DNA of 64,000 nt from Bacillus sp. REN10 (GTDB taxonomy: Bacteria; Bacillota; Bacilli; Bacillales; Domibacillaceae), in assembly GCF_016820555.1 (NCBI RefSeq), contig NZ_JADHDW010000010.1:1-64000 (forward strand), in the 5' to 3' direction. The notes beneath the pieces are model-generated. The model was given only the letters and a program-made list of their open reading frames with translations. It made no database searches and was not told the origin of the DNA. Made by a program: the position numbers and the translations under genes. Position 1 is the first letter of the stretch. Each line of letters opens with the position of its first letter. Shown in pieces: positions 1 through 11,428 of the stretch.

Positions 1-95
1 AGATGTTTGACTTGCTCATAAAATAAAATTTGAATTAACGTTGACGTTTATTTTGTTCAGTTTTCAATGTTCAATTCCTGTCACCCTCAAGCGAC
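1..95 (-). other. Leader of an rRNA operon (16S gene lies beyond the left edge)
   Basis: Read on the minus strand, this stretch has the AACATTGAAAACTGAAC-type antitermination leader and the ATGAGCAAGTCAAAC-like sequence found just before 16S rRNA in Bacillus. In B. subtilis an rRNA operon follows gyrA in the same direction. The 16S gene itself is not visible here, so this call rests on leader similarity and synteny. Confidence 0.65.
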
Positions 96-101
96 TTCTA
101 T

Positions 102-130
102 AATATATCACCTTATTTTAATACCGTCAA
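102..130 (-). promoter_or_regulatory. Promoter for the rRNA operon
   Basis: On the minus strand a TTGACG -35 box (125-130) and a TATATT -10 box (102-107) are separated by 17 bases. They lie directly upstream of the rRNA leader and point off the left edge. A weaker second promoter further upstream, between this one and the HD-GYP stop, is possible but not clear. Confidence 0.6.
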
Positions 131-232
131 TAGATTCTATAACTTTTTTATAAAAAAATTTGCTTTACTAAAGATAAAAAGGGAGAGGGCTTTTTCAAGC
201 GCCACTCCTGCAATCATATTAAAGTTGATATA

Positions 233-1291
233 TTACAAAATCTCTTCTATATAAAGCTCTCTCATTTTTTCTAAATCTACAATACTGTTATCTCCAGAAA
301 GTTGCACTAATGGTCTCGTTGGATACTGTTGCTTCATAAAAAATATGTTCCCACGTTGACCATTAGATAGTCGTACAGCTGTTCCGGGACCCATTTTCAT
401 AAAAATAGAAATTAAAGCTTTTACTGCTTTTATATCAAACTTACCGAAATAATCCTCTTTTATTATTTCAAGTGCTTTAAAAGGAGGGACGTGACTTTGA
501 TCCTCTTTTGGAGCCGTTAACTCGTAAAACGTATCCGCTACTGCCACAATTCGTGAAAGTGGATGAATCTTTTCCCCTTTATCTCCCATAGAATATCCGG
601 TGCCATCTAGTCGCTCATGATGCTGGAAAATAGCAATCTTCGCTTCTTGTTTCAATAATTTTAATTCCTTCACCATATTGTAACTATGTAAAGGGTGCTT
701 TCGCAGTTCTTTTTCATTTTCGTTAGTAGAGACTTTCAATATGCTCGTAGGCACTTTAGCTAAACCACAATCAGCTAACACGCCTGCAAGAGCAGCTTGA
801 ATAATCATTCCATTTTCAAAATTTAATTTCTCAGCAATACTACCGCTCATTAATCCAACAGCAAGAGGATGGTGAAAACGATAATGCCCGCTTGTCCATT
901 TATGCAGATGAAGGAAAAGATCAGAATTTAATCGAACTTGCTCAAGTAAAGGCAGGATAATTCCTCGAATTTTCACTATATCTATACTCATTCCAGCTTG
1001 CCATTTAAGGAATTCTTTATTGTATTGTTGTTCACCTTCCATGTACTGTTTTGAAAATTCTTCCTGTGAAAAATCGAGTGTAACTTTCAGCGAACTCTTT
1101 TCATCTGTTACTTCAGGTAGAGTCGAACCATCTATTTGAACATCTACTTCCTTGATCAAAAAAGCTTTTAACAATTCAATGTGGCGGTCCGTTAAGATTG
1201 TATTTTTAGCAATTAAGGGGCAGGATGTTTTACCCATAACATCATCTTGCAATACATACCCCGCTTGCAGATCCTCTACTTTTATATACAT
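233..1291 (-). CDS. HD-GYP-like protein with degenerate active site
   Basis: About 352 residues. HD-GYP domains normally hydrolyse cyclic di-GMP. The C-terminal half resembles this fold, with HPLHSYNMVKEL, the HHERLDGTGY motif (about 224-233) and the downstream HPLSRIVAVADTF helix. However, the metal-binding HD pair near residue 173 reads A-D (LADCGLAKVP in place of HDIGK-type) and GYP reads GYS, so enzymatic activity is doubtful. I chose ATG at 1291 because GGAG lies about 10 bases upstream and an earlier TTG would sit inside that ribosome binding site. It lies downstream of gyrA in the same direction, separated by a terminator. It may be a c-di-GMP-binding or regulatory relic. Confidence 0.75.
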   Translation of the reverse strand: MYIKVEDLQAGYVLQDDVMGKTSCPLIAKNTILTDRHIELLKAFLIKEVDVQIDGSTLPEVTDEKSSLKVTLDFSQEEFSKQYMEGEQQYNKEFLKWQAGMSIDIVKIRGIILPLLEQVRLNSDLFLHLHKWTSGHYRFHHPLAVGLMSGSIAEKLNFENGMIIQAALAGVLADCGLAKVPTSILKVSTNENEKELRKHPLHSYNMVKELKLLKQEAKIAIFQHHERLDGTGYSMGDKGEKIHPLSRIVAVADTFYELTAPKEDQSHVPPFKALEIIKEDYFGKFDIKAVKALISIFMKMGPGTAVRLSNGQRGNIFFMKQQYPTRPLVQLSGDNSIVDLEKMRELYIEEIL

Positions 1292-1378
1292 AGGCCCAAT
1301 CTCCAAGTTTTTATTTCTATTCTACCAAATCATTAGAGAAAGGAGGAATATAATTTTTAAATCTGTTTACTTATAGCA

Positions 1379-1419
1379 AGAAAGCCTGGTTATTAAAAAT
1401 ACATAACCAGGCTTTCTTA
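1379..1419 (-). terminator. Rho-independent terminator of gyrA
   Basis: AAAGCCTGGTTAT and its complement form a 13-bp stem around a 9-base loop, immediately past the gyrA stop, with T residues following on the minus strand. Confidence 0.8.
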
Positions 1420-1422
1420 CTG

Positions 1423-3894
1423 TTATTCAAAAGATTCATCTTCTTCTATCATCTCTTCTTGCGTTTCTTCTTTGGCAATTTTAGCGACAGTAGCTACCGT
1501 CTCATTATCGTCTAGTCGGATCAGCTTTACACCTTGCGTGTTTCTTCCGGTAATGGAAATATCATTTACATCCATTCGGATGAGGACACCACCGAGAGTA
1601 ATTAGCATTAAATCTTCTTCACCAGTAACAGTTTTCACCGCTACAAGAGAGCCATTCTTTTCAGTGATATTACATGTTTTCAATCCTTTACCGCCTCTTG
1701 TTTGAATACGGTACTCAGTTTCAAGCGTGCGCTTTCCGTAGCCATTTTCGGTAACGATGAGAATATAGCCATCTTTCTCTAACAGTTCCATTCCGACAAC
1801 AGCATCGTTCGATGAGAGCTTGATTCCTTTCACACCAGTAGAGACACGTCCCATTTCACGTACATCTTCTTCAGCAAAGCGAATCATCATGCCATCCTTT
1901 GTCCCCATAACAATCTGCTGCTTTCCATCTGTCAAACGTACAGAAATTAATTCGTCGTCTTCTTTTAAATTCAAAGCTCGCAAACCATTGGTCCGAATAT
2001 TGGCATAATCAGCAAGCAATGTCCGTTTGACGATACCTGATTTTGTAGCAAAGAACAAGTACGAATCTGCTGTGAATTCTTTAACACGAATCATCGTGTT
2101 CACCCACTCATCTTTCTCCACTTCTAACAAATTAATAAGTGGAATTCCTTTCGCTGTTCGGCTATATTCAGGAATTTGATATCCCTTTAAGCGATATACC
2201 TTCCCTTTGTTTGTAAAGAACAGAATTGTATCATGAGTCGATGTCGTTAGTAAATGTTCAACAAAATCATCTTCATTTGTTCCCATTCCTTGAATGCCGC
2301 GACCTCCGCGTTTTTGGCTTCGATAAGTAGAAGCTGGCAAACGTTTCACATAGCCGTTATGGGTTAATGTCACAACGACTTGCTCCCGCGGAATAAGGTC
2401 TTCATCCATAATCCCTTCCACACCAGCATCCATGATTTCTGTGCGTCGCTCATCGTTAAAGCGCTGTTTAATTTCTAATAGTTCTTCGCGAATAATCTCC
2501 AATATTTTTTCTTCATCTGCTAAAATCGCTTTTAATTCAGCGATTAACACTAATAGATTTTGGTATTCATCTTCAATTTTTTCTCTTTCTAATCCTGTTA
2601 AACGCTGCAGACGCATATCAAGAATAGCTTGTGCTTGCTTTTCGGATAGAGAAAAATTGTCCATTAACCCTTGTCTGGCGATATCCGTTGTTTGTGAACT
2701 GCGAATAAGCGTGATGATTTCATCAATGTGGTCGAGCGCAATACGCAGCCCTTCTAAAATATGAGCTCTTGCTTCCGCTTTCCTTAGCTCAAACTCTGTT
2801 CGTCGGCGAATAATCACTTTTTGATGTTCAAGGTAATGATGCAAACATTCTTTCAGATTTAACACTTTTGGTTGGCCATCAACAAGCGCCAATAAATTAA
2901 TTCCAAAGCTTGTCTGCATAGCAGTATATTTATATAAATTATTTAAAAGTACGCTGGAGTTCGTATCTTTACGGACTTCCATCACGATCCGCATTCCTTT
3001 GCGGTCAGATTCGTCACGCAAATCAGTAATGCCTTCAATTTTCTTATCGCGTACAAGTTCAGCAATTTTTTCAATTAATTTGGCTTTGTTCACTTGATAA
3101 GGAAGCTCTGTGACAATAATGGTTTCCTTGCCGCTTGCTTTTTGTTCGATTTCTACTTTCGCCCGAATAACGATGGAACCTTTACCCGTTTCATAAGCCC
3201 GACGAATGCCACTTCTCCCCATAATCATACCTGCTGTTGGGAAATCCGGCCCTGGAATATACTCCATCAGCTCAAGCACATTCAAATCTGGATTGTGACT
3301 TAAAGCAACAATTCCATCTATTACTTCCCCAAGCTGGTGTGGTGGAATATTGGTGGCCATTCCTACAGCGATACCGGACGTTCCATTAACTAATAGATTA
3401 GGGAATCTAGCTGGAAGAACAGCCGGCTCTTTCTCCGATCCATCATAGTTATCTTTATAATCAATGGTGTCTTTATTGATGTCACGTAATAGTTCCATCG
3501 AAATTTTAGACATGCGCGCTTCTGTGTAACGCATCGCAGCTGCTGCATCGCCATCGACAGATCCGAAATTTCCATGACCATCAACAAGCATGTAACGATA
3601 GCTAAAATCTTGCGCCATCCGCACCATGGTGTCATATACAGCTGTATCGCCGTGAGGATGGTACTTACCGATTACTTCACCAACGATACGAGCAGATTTT
3701 TTGTATGCTTTATCAGCCGTCATGCCAAGATCATTCATGGCGTATAAAATACGGCGGTGAACAGGCTTTAATCCATCTCGTACATCTGGCAAAGCACGAG
3801 AGACAATGACGCTCATCGCGTAATCTAAAAAGGATGAGCGCATTTCTTTACTAATATTAATCTCTTTTACTTGAGAGTTAGGCGTTTCAGCCAT
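1423..3894 (-). CDS. gyrA: DNA gyrase subunit A
   Basis: GyrA (823 aa) is the breakage-reunion subunit of gyrase; with GyrB it introduces negative supercoils. The catalytic tyrosine is Tyr123 in AMRYTEAR. The quinolone-determining region reads [10 protein letters not shown], with Thr84 where B. subtilis has Ser and Asp88 at the acidic position. The C-terminal pinwheel carries a GyrA-box-like QKRGGRG. The C-terminal tail is acidic ([15 protein letters not shown]). ATG 3894 is preferred over the ATG two codons upstream because GGAGG is well spaced from it. It follows gyrB by about 90 bases in the same direction, as in Bacillus. Confidence 0.97.
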   Translation of the reverse strand: MAETPNSQVKEINISKEMRSSFLDYAMSVIVSRALPDVRDGLKPVHRRILYAMNDLGMTADKAYKKSARIVGEVIGKYHPHGDTAVYDTMVRMAQDFSYRYMLVDGHGNFGSVDGDAAAAMRYTEARMSKISMELLRDINKDTIDYKDNYDGSEKEPAVLPARFPNLLVNGTSGIAVGMATNIPPHQLGEVIDGIVALSHNPDLNVLELMEYIPGPDFPTAGMIMGRSGIRRAYETGKGSIVIRAKVEIEQKASGKETIIVTELPYQVNKAKLIEKIAELVRDKKIEGITDLRDESDRKGMRIVMEVRKDTNSSVLLNNLYKYTAMQTSFGINLLALVDGQPKVLNLKECLHHYLEHQKVIIRRRTEFELRKAEARAHILEGLRIALDHIDEIITLIRSSQTTDIARQGLMDNFSLSEKQAQAILDMRLQRLTGLEREKIEDEYQNLLVLIAELKAILADEEKILEIIREELLEIKQRFNDERRTEIMDAGVEGIMDEDLIPREQVVVTLTHNGYVKRLPASTYRSQKRGGRGIQGMGTNEDDFVEHLLTTSTHDTILFFTNKGKVYRLKGYQIPEYSRTAKGIPLINLLEVEKDEWVNTMIRVKEFTADSYLFFATKSGIVKRTLLADYANIRTNGLRALNLKEDDELISVRLTDGKQQIVMGTKDGMMIRFAEEDVREMGRVSTGVKGIKLSSNDAVVGMELLEKDGYILIVTENGYGKRTLETEYRIQTRGGKGLKTCNITEKNGSLVAVKTVTGEEDLMLITLGGVLIRMDVNDISITGRNTQGVKLIRLDDNETVATVAKIAKEETQEEMIEEDESFE

Positions 3895-3935
3895 TTTCAA
3901 AGACCTCCTTTAACGGACACTTATAGAAAGAGAGA

Positions 3936-3958
3936 CAGGATAGATTCAATCTATCCTG
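3936..3958. other. Short hairpin between gyrB and gyrA
   Basis: CAGGATAGA and TCTATCCTG form a perfect 9-bp stem with a 5-base loop between the two gyrase genes. No T-tract follows, so it is more likely an mRNA-processing or attenuation structure than a strong terminator. Confidence 0.4.
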
Positions 3959-3982
3959 CTTATAAAGCAGCCTTTACGGGCA

Positions 3983-5920
<1,938 letters not shown>

Positions 5921-5958
5921 TCACCTGCTCTTTCTTCAAAAACCTTCAGCAAAGTCTG

Positions 5959-6201
5959 TTATACTTCAGGCTTTTGCAAATAATTATCAAATATTCTCTT
6001 TTTTAATGTGTTTGATGAAAACGCCGAAAGATATAATTGGTTGTCTATACCGACAATCGATTTACAATTTTCATTTTTTAATAAAGCGTCATCATAAATA
6101 ATGTCGATTGTTTCTTAGGATGTTAAATCTATTATTTCATAATCAGCAATCGCGATTATGTCATTTACTTGAAGAATGATGACCTCAACGTGAACATACA
6201 T
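5959..6201 (-). pseudogene. remB: remB (yaaB) matrix regulator, interrupted by an in-frame stop
   Basis: The gene has 81 codons and fits the RemB/DUF370 slot between recF and gyrB. RemA/RemB proteins are small DNA-binding regulators of biofilm matrix genes. The N terminus MYVHVEVIILQVNDIIAIAD corresponds to the family's MYIHLGDDFVVSTRDIVGI-type start but looks one codon shorter. The C-terminal LYLSAFSSNTLKKR matches the conserved IYxSPxSSxTLKKR. Codon 29 (6115-6117) is TAA, and the frame is otherwise open to the TAA at 5959-5961. It is therefore a pseudogene, a readthrough case or a base error. Because of the stop it does not appear as one continuous ORF. Confidence 0.75.
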
Positions 6202-6212
6202 GGGCTAAATCC

Positions 6213-7331
6213 TCACTTTATTTGTGTCATCGTTCCAGCTTCAACTGTAAAGGTGGACGCTTCTTGCAAAGTTTGGTGATTGATTCCTTCTGTGCTTGTC
6301 GTCGTAACGAATGTTTGAACTTTTCCCTGAATTGTATTTAGCAAATGAGACTGGCGATAATCGTCAAGCTCTGACAATACATCATCCAATAAGAGAATAG
6401 GGTACTCCTTGATTTCAGAATGGATCAATTCAATCTCCGCTAATTTCACAGATAGTGCCGTCGTTCTTTGTTGTCCTTGTGAGCCAAATGTTTGAACATT
6501 CTTGTCATTGACATAAAAGACAAGATCGTCTCTATGCGGACCACTAAGGGTCACTCCTCGTTCAACCTCTTTCTGTCTTTGCAAATGATATTTTTCCTCG
6601 AATATACTTACCATTTTCGACCAATCGTTCTCTTCTGATACCCCAACAGACGGTTCATATGCAATATTTAATTGTTCTGTTCCTCGGGAGATGCCAGAAT
6701 GAATAGCACTTGCCCAGTCTTGAAGTAAGTGAATAAACTCAAAACGTTTTCTGACAATTTTCACAGCGAGATCAATCAACTGTTCCGTCAACACGTCGAG
6801 CATGGTGTAATCCGTTGTTTTTTTGATTTGCAATTGCTTTAAATAGTGATTTCGCTGTTGGAGCACTTTATGATATTGACTAATCTCGTGAAGATACACT
6901 GGTGAGACTTGCCCAATTTCCATATCTATAAAACGCCTTCTTACTTGAGGATTCCCCTTCACAAGATGAAGATCCTCAGGCGCAAACATGACAACGTTCA
7001 TATTCCCGATATATTGACTAAGACGCTGCTGCTCTAAATGATTGCACTTCGCTTTCTTCCCTTTTTTAGAAATAATTAACTCCAAAGGGACGGAATTTCG
7101 AGATTTTTCTACTCTCCCTTTTATTTTAGCATACTCCGCTTCCCAGCGAATTAAATCTTTATCATTAGAGGTGCGATGAGACTTTGCCATAGCAAGCACA
7201 TAAATAGATTCCATAACATTTGTTTTTCCTTGAGCGTTTTCGCCAAGAAAAACATTCACTTTATTTTCAAATTGCATATCTAAGTTCAAATAGTTTCTAT
7301 AATTTTCTAATTGCAATTCCTTAATGTGCAT
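6213..7331 (-). CDS. recF: Recombination mediator RecF
   Basis: RecF (372 aa) is an SMC-like ATPase that helps load RecA at single-strand gaps. Walker A is [12 protein letters not shown] near residue 35, the signature motif is SGPHRDDL, and Walker B is [12 protein letters not shown] near the C terminus. I chose ATG 7331 ([12 protein letters not shown]) because GGGTG lies upstream. It follows yaaA by 20 bases and is probably co-transcribed with it, as in the dnaA-dnaN-yaaA-recF order of Bacillus. Confidence 0.96.
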   Translation of the reverse strand: MHIKELQLENYRNYLNLDMQFENKVNVFLGENAQGKTNVMESIYVLAMAKSHRTSNDKDLIRWEAEYAKIKGRVEKSRNSVPLELIISKKGKKAKCNHLEQQRLSQYIGNMNVVMFAPEDLHLVKGNPQVRRRFIDMEIGQVSPVYLHEISQYHKVLQQRNHYLKQLQIKKTTDYTMLDVLTEQLIDLAVKIVRKRFEFIHLLQDWASAIHSGISRGTEQLNIAYEPSVGVSEENDWSKMVSIFEEKYHLQRQKEVERGVTLSGPHRDDLVFYVNDKNVQTFGSQGQQRTTALSVKLAEIELIHSEIKEYPILLLDDVLSELDDYRQSHLLNTIQGKVQTFVTTTSTEGINHQTLQEASTFTVEAGTMTQIK

Positions 7332-7351
7332 GAGCAAAACACCCTTTTGTT

Positions 7352-7570
7352 TTATGAATCCGCTATAATAAAAATACCAAATCCAGGGATTTCTATTTGA
7401 TCTCCTACCCGCAATTTTCTACCTCGGCGCTGATCTAATTCTCCGTTCACATACACTTCATGCTCACTCAAGAACCACTTAGCCATCCCACCTGTTTGAA
7501 TTACTTCAGCCAGCTTTAAAAACTGCCCAAGAACAATATATTCCGTTTCAATCACTACTCTATTTTCCAT
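7352..7570 (-). CDS. yaaA: S4-domain RNA-binding protein YaaA
   Basis: YaaA (72 aa) is a stand-alone S4-like domain. The core [34 protein letters not shown] shows the alpha-L RNA-binding fold: helix, G-G-x-A-K, VNGE, and a basic R-R-G-R-K-L strand. It sits between dnaN and recF, its usual place in Firmicutes. A role in ribosome assembly has been proposed for the family; the sequence itself shows only probable RNA binding. Confidence 0.9.
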   Translation of the reverse strand: MENRVVIETEYIVLGQFLKLAEVIQTGGMAKWFLSEHEVYVNGELDQRRGRKLRVGDQIEIPGFGIFIIADS

Positions 7571-7642
7571 TTTTCATCACTGCCTTCGATTGAATTCTCT
7601 AATACTTTATTTTACTAAACTTTTCACATTAACACAAAGATA

Positions 7643-7780
7643 GAAAAGCGGAAGCAGCCGTTGAGACTCGGCAGACATAAGATGGACCGCCGTAGTGGCG
7701 TTCTTTGCCACGTAGGCGTGACAGCTTATGTCCGAGAGTCTGGCTGCTATAGCTGGACAGGAAAAGCGGAAGCAGCCGTT
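7643..7780. repeat. Intergenic palindromic repeat element with 20-bp direct repeats
   Basis: The same 20 bases, GAAAAGCGGAAGCAGCCGTT, occur at 7643-7662 and 7761-7780. Between them lies a long imperfect hairpin: the arm at 7654-7681 pairs with 7725-7747 (GACATAAG with CTTATGTC, GCAGCC with GGCTGC), with an inner GTGGCG/GCCAC stem. AGCGGAAGC-type hairpin repeats of this kind are scattered between genes in many Bacillus genomes. Weak ORFs on both strands here are shadows of this symmetry. Confidence 0.65.
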
Positions 7781-7795
7781 CGGCCACTTACGAAA

Positions 7796-7838
7796 AAAAG
7801 AAGGCTGCCCAGCTTTGGGAAACAGCCTTTTTCTCATT
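7796..7838 (-). terminator. Terminator downstream of dnaN
   Basis: Minus-strand AAGGCTG...CAGCCTT with an inner CCCA/TGGG stem is followed by a run of T residues. It lies about 20 bases past the dnaN stop and would separate dnaAN from yaaA-recF. Confidence 0.75.
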
Positions 7839-7857
7839 GTTTATGTCTTTAAGAGAA

Positions 7858-8994
7858 TTAATACGTTCTAACAGGCAAAATTAACTGTAACGTTGAATCG
7901 TCATGTTGCGGACGAATGACAAAAGGTCTCATCGGGCCTGCGAATTGAATATTAATTTCTGTTCCTTCAAGTGCTTTCAGTGCGTCCATCATATATTTAG
8001 CACTAAAAGAGATTTTCAGATCTTCCCCTTCTACCGCTTGACTGCGCACTTGCTCTGTCACTTTACCGATTTCAGGAGAATTGGAAGAGATTTCAATCAT
8101 TTCATCTCCAATCATGGAAAGTTTTACAACATTATTGCGTCCTTCTCTTGCTAATAAAGAAGCCCGGTCAATAGCTTGTAAAAATTCTTTAGAGTTTAAC
8201 TCTAATTTAGTTTTGCTATCTGTAGGGATTAAGCGGCTTGTATCAGGATAGTTTCCTTCTAAAAGTCTAGAGAAAAACAATAAATGTTTCGCACGGAACA
8301 AAACTTGATTTTCAGTAATAACAATTTCAACTGCATCTTGGCTATCATCTAAAATTTTGCTTAATTCGCTTAAGCTCTTTCCTGGAATCACTACGTTATA
8401 TTCTGCATCTGACATTGTTTCAACAGCCGCTTTCCTTAAAGCTAATCGATGACTATCTGTTGCAACACAGCTCAAGGTTCCATCTTCAATCCGCCAGTTG
8501 ACACCTGTCAAGATGGGGCGTGTTTCTGAGGTGGACACGGCAAATACGGTTTGTCGTACCATCGCTTTCAACAAATCAGTAGGCAATTTGAATACTTCCT
8601 CTTCCTCAATTCTTGGCAGATGAGGGTATTCGTCTGGATCTAGTCCATTTAAGTTAAATTCAGCTTGACCAGAACGAATCACTGTTTGAAAAGATGAAAT
8701 GACTTCGATTTCAATCGTATCAGAAGGCAATTTTTTCACAATCTCATTAAAAAAACGAGCATTTAATACAATGGATCCTGTTTGTTTAATATCGGCTAGA
8801 ACTATCTCGTCTTCTTCTTTTGGGATAAAAGATTCAATTGAAATATCAGAATCGCTACCTGTTAATTTAATTCCCTCTGTACCTGCATCTATTTTTATTC
8901 CTGTCAAAATGGGAATCGTGGTTCTTGAACTGATCGCTTTTAAAACATCTTGCACACTTTGAGCAAATCGATCTTTTTGAATAGAAAATTTCAT
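7858..8994 (-). CDS. dnaN: DNA polymerase III sliding clamp (beta subunit)
   Basis: DnaN (378 aa) is the ring clamp that tethers replicative polymerase to DNA. Three clamp domains are recognisable by similarity to B. subtilis: the N-terminal SVQDVLKAISSRTTIPILTG, the central RPILTGVNWRIEDG, and LLAREGRNNVVKLS in the last third. The protein ends LILPVRTY, the conserved C-terminal tail, and has the expected family length. The start has a GGAGG-like site (GGAGGCAGAG) just upstream. It follows dnaA across the short oriC segment. Confidence 0.97.
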   Translation of the reverse strand: MKFSIQKDRFAQSVQDVLKAISSRTTIPILTGIKIDAGTEGIKLTGSDSDISIESFIPKEEDEIVLADIKQTGSIVLNARFFNEIVKKLPSDTIEIEVISSFQTVIRSGQAEFNLNGLDPDEYPHLPRIEEEEVFKLPTDLLKAMVRQTVFAVSTSETRPILTGVNWRIEDGTLSCVATDSHRLALRKAAVETMSDAEYNVVIPGKSLSELSKILDDSQDAVEIVITENQVLFRAKHLLFFSRLLEGNYPDTSRLIPTDSKTKLELNSKEFLQAIDRASLLAREGRNNVVKLSMIGDEMIEISSNSPEIGKVTEQVRSQAVEGEDLKISFSAKYMMDALKALEGTEINIQFAGPMRPFVIRPQHDDSTLQLILPVRTY

Positions 8995-9029
8995 TTCTCT
9001 GCCTCCTGCTTTTTTAGAATAATTGCTTT

Positions 9030-9182
9030 TCTAACTGCATATATTAATTATTTTATATTAAAAAATAATAGTAGTACTAGTAGGGGTTGTGAATATGTGG
9101 ATAACCCTATAGAACGAAAGTAAATACAGTCTATCCACATGTGGACAGACTGTTTGTAAAGTCAGCTAAGTTATTCACATTA
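9030..9182. other. oriC: oriC part 2: DUE, DnaA-trios and DnaA boxes between dnaA and dnaN
   Basis: An AT-rich tract (about 9040-9065) is followed on the plus strand by six trinucleotides, TAA TAG TAG TAC TAG TAG (9066-9083). Read 3' to 5' these are the DnaA-trio pattern. A GGGG patch (9083-9086) and two abutting DnaA-box-like 9-mers follow: TTGTGAATA (9087-9095, weak) and TGTGGATAA (9096-9104, perfect). Further boxes are CTATCCACA (9131-9139) and TTATTCACA (9171-9179), each one mismatch. This matches the basal unwinding system of the B. subtilis origin. Confidence 0.88.
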
Positions 9183-10529
9183 TTAAGATTTTAAAATGTT
9201 TTGGATTTCTTTCACATTGTATTGAAGTTGGCTATCCGTTTCTAATAATCTGGAGATTTTTTCGTGAGCATGGATGACAGTCGTATGATCACGGCCTCCA
9301 AATTCTTCTCCTATTTTAGGCAACGAAAAATCAGTCAGCTCTCTAGATAGATACATCGCAATTTGTCTAGGGAAAGCGACGGATTTCGTTCGTTTTTTCG
9401 CTTTAAAATCCTCAAGTTTTACGTTGTAATGTTCTCCAACGACCTTTTGAATATTTTCAATGGTGATCGTTTTTGGTTTCGAGCTTGGAATAATATCTTT
9501 TAACGCTTCTGCTGCAAGATCGGCATTTACGTCTTTATTGATTAATGAAGAATAAGCGACCACTCGAATAAGTGCCCCTTCAAGCTCGCGGATATTCGTA
9601 TCTATTTGATTGGCAATATAGAGCATCACTTCATTTGGAATGTCTAGATTATCGGCTTTCGCTTTTTTGCGCAAAATAGCAATTCTAGTCTCCAAGTCTG
9701 GTGGTGTGATATCAGTGATTAATCCCCATTCAAACCGAGATCGAAGACGGTCCTCTAGTGTTGGAATTTCTTTAGGAGGACGATCACTTGAAATGATGAT
9801 TTGCTTACTTTCTTCATGCAACGTGTTAAACGTATGGAAGAATTCTTCCTGTGTTTGTTCTTTGCCAGCAAGAAATTGAATATCATCAATTAACAGAACA
9901 TCAACATTGCGATAACGATTGCGGAAATCAACCGCTTTATTGTCCCGGATGGAGTTAATAAATTCATTAGTGAACTTTTCCGATGATAAGTAAACAACCT
10001 TTGCCCCTGGATTATGTTCAAGAACATAGTGGCCGATTGCATGCATTAAATGGGTTTTGCCTAATCCGACTCCTCCGTAAATAAAGAGTGGATTATAAGC
10101 TTTTGCAGGTGCTTCAGCAACAGCTAAAGAGGCCGCATGGGCAAAACGATTTCCTGAACCAATAACGAACGTATCAAATGTGTATTTGGGATTCAGCATA
10201 CTTTGCGGAAATTCGTGTGTATCTTCTTTTTGTTTTTTTTGTTTTTTAGTACTAGAGACATCAAATTCCTCAGATTCTTGATTTTCTGGGATGATAAAGC
10301 GCACGGCTAATTGTTCCCCAGTAATCTCTCCAATCACTCCGGAAATTAACTGCGAATAATGTCCTTCTAACCAATCGCGTGCAAAGTCATTGGGTGCAGT
10401 AATTGTAATAGAGTTTCCTTGTAGCGAATGAGCTTTTGTAGATTTCAGCCAAGTGTCAAAGCTGGGTTTGCTAATTTTTTTCTCTATACTTTGCAAAACC
10501 TTACTCCAAAGATCGTCGATGTTTTCCAT
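9183..10529 (-). CDS. dnaA: Chromosomal replication initiator DnaA
   Basis: DnaA (448 aa) binds the 9-bp boxes on both sides of its own gene and opens oriC. Domain I is [20 protein letters not shown]. Domain II is a short charged linker (about 90-110). The AAA+ domain has Walker [11 protein letters not shown] and Walker B LLIDDIQF. The domain IV helix-turn-helix signature is [24 protein letters not shown] precedes ATG 10529. The flanking box clusters make autoregulation likely. Confidence 0.98.
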   Translation of the reverse strand: MENIDDLWSKVLQSIEKKISKPSFDTWLKSTKAHSLQGNSITITAPNDFARDWLEGHYSQLISGVIGEITGEQLAVRFIIPENQESEEFDVSSTKKQKKQKEDTHEFPQSMLNPKYTFDTFVIGSGNRFAHAASLAVAEAPAKAYNPLFIYGGVGLGKTHLMHAIGHYVLEHNPGAKVVYLSSEKFTNEFINSIRDNKAVDFRNRYRNVDVLLIDDIQFLAGKEQTQEEFFHTFNTLHEESKQIIISSDRPPKEIPTLEDRLRSRFEWGLITDITPPDLETRIAILRKKAKADNLDIPNEVMLYIANQIDTNIRELEGALIRVVAYSSLINKDVNADLAAEALKDIIPSSKPKTITIENIQKVVGEHYNVKLEDFKAKKRTKSVAFPRQIAMYLSRELTDFSLPKIGEEFGGRDHTTVIHAHEKISRLLETDSQLQYNVKEIQNILKS

Positions 10530-10639
10530 TGTCCCCCTCCTTTTGTTGATTTGTACAACCTTTGTTTAAGCACTTCGAGCGCAAACTTATATTTATGCAA
10601 CCCTTTGGTTGTGAGTAAATATATAATAATGAAAGTAAT

Positions 10640-10930
10640 AGTTTTTCGACACAGTTCACAAGTTGTGGATAAACTTTTTCAGACATGCTGAATATCTTTT
10701 CCACAAACTATTCACATGTTGTGGATAACTATAAATCCATAATAACTCATCCAGAGTGAAAACAAAATAATAATAGCAGATAATTAGAGTAGTTGCAATG
10801 AGTTTAAAAAATTATCCACAGTCCTATCCAGTTGTGAAAAAAACTTTTCCACAGGGGTGCGTTTGTGAAAAAGTTGTCGATAAGACTTGTGGATAATGAG
10901 AAAAGATGCTGACAACTATCCACAGCTATA
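10640..10930. other. oriC: oriC part 1: DnaA-box cluster between dnaA and rpmH
   Basis: Four perfect DnaA boxes are present: TGTGGATAA at 10664-10672, 10720-10728 and 10888-10896, and TTATCCACA at 10812-10820. One-mismatch boxes are TTTTCCACA (10697-10705 and 10845-10853), TGTCGATAA (10875-10883) and CTATCCACA (10916-10924). The arrangement corresponds to incA/incB of the bipartite Bacillus origin. The 600-base gap 10530-11132 also holds the dnaA upstream region, where I could not fix a confident promoter, and the rpmH promoter. Confidence 0.9.
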
Positions 10931-11046
10931 CAAAGAATAAAACAATAACAAGCTGAGATGCCAAGATCTAAAGATTTTTGGAGAAAAGTTCAGTGCGAAA
11001 AAATTTACAACAATTAAATACAAGAATTAAAATTGTAGAGAAGTGG

Positions 11047-11075
11047 TTGACAGAATAAAACTTCATCTTTATAAT
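11047..11075 (+). promoter_or_regulatory. Promoter of the rpmH-rnpA operon
   Basis: TTGACA (11047-11052) and TATAAT (11070-11075) are both perfect consensus and are separated by 17 bases. They end about 57 bases before the rpmH start. A strong housekeeping sigma-A promoter is expected for this gene. Confidence 0.9.
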
Positions 11076-11093
11076 CAAAAAGACTGTCTTTAA

Positions 11094-11267
<174 letters not shown>

Positions 11268-11269
11268 GC

Positions 11270-11299
11270 CACTGAAAAATCTCAGTGGTCTTTTTTTTC
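11270..11299 (+). terminator. Terminator after rpmH
   Basis: CCACTGA and TCAGTGG form a stem around AAAAATC and are followed by TTTTTTTT. It probably lets L34 be made in excess over RnpA, as is known for this operon. Confidence 0.85.
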
Positions 11300-11305
11300 T
11301 AATAG

Positions 11306-11382
11306 CTCTGTTAAACAAGAATGTTGATTGTTGTCTCATGTATGAAATAAACATCAACACTACTCTTTAACAGAGTCTTTTT
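11306..11382 (+). other. Long hairpin between rpmH and rnpA
   Basis: CTCTGTTAAA (11306-11315) is perfectly complementary to TTTAACAGAG (11366-11375). An inner GTTGAT/ATCAAC stem (11323-11328 with 11353-11358) strengthens it, and TCTTTTTAA follows. It could act as a second, partial terminator or an RNA-processing site directly before rnpA. Confidence 0.6.
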
Positions 11383-11428
11383 AATCAATTCATTTATTTA
11401 CTATATGTTTGAGCAGGTGGCTAGACTG

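Noticed and set aside
3390-3635. Minus-strand ORF inside gyrA
   Set aside because: It is another frame of gyrA codons with no independent support.
3640-3660. Quinolone resistance from Thr84 in GyrA
   Set aside because: Thr at this position may be natural variation; it is not one of the usual Leu, Phe or Trp changes, so no resistance is claimed.
7607-7852. ORFs on both strands over the dnaN-yaaA gap
   Set aside because: They are by-products of the palindromic repeat and the dnaN terminator.
8286-8301. parS-like sequence TGTTTCGCACGGAACA in dnaN
   Set aside because: Four mismatches to the 16-bp parS in the central and right-hand positions; not expected to bind Spo0J.
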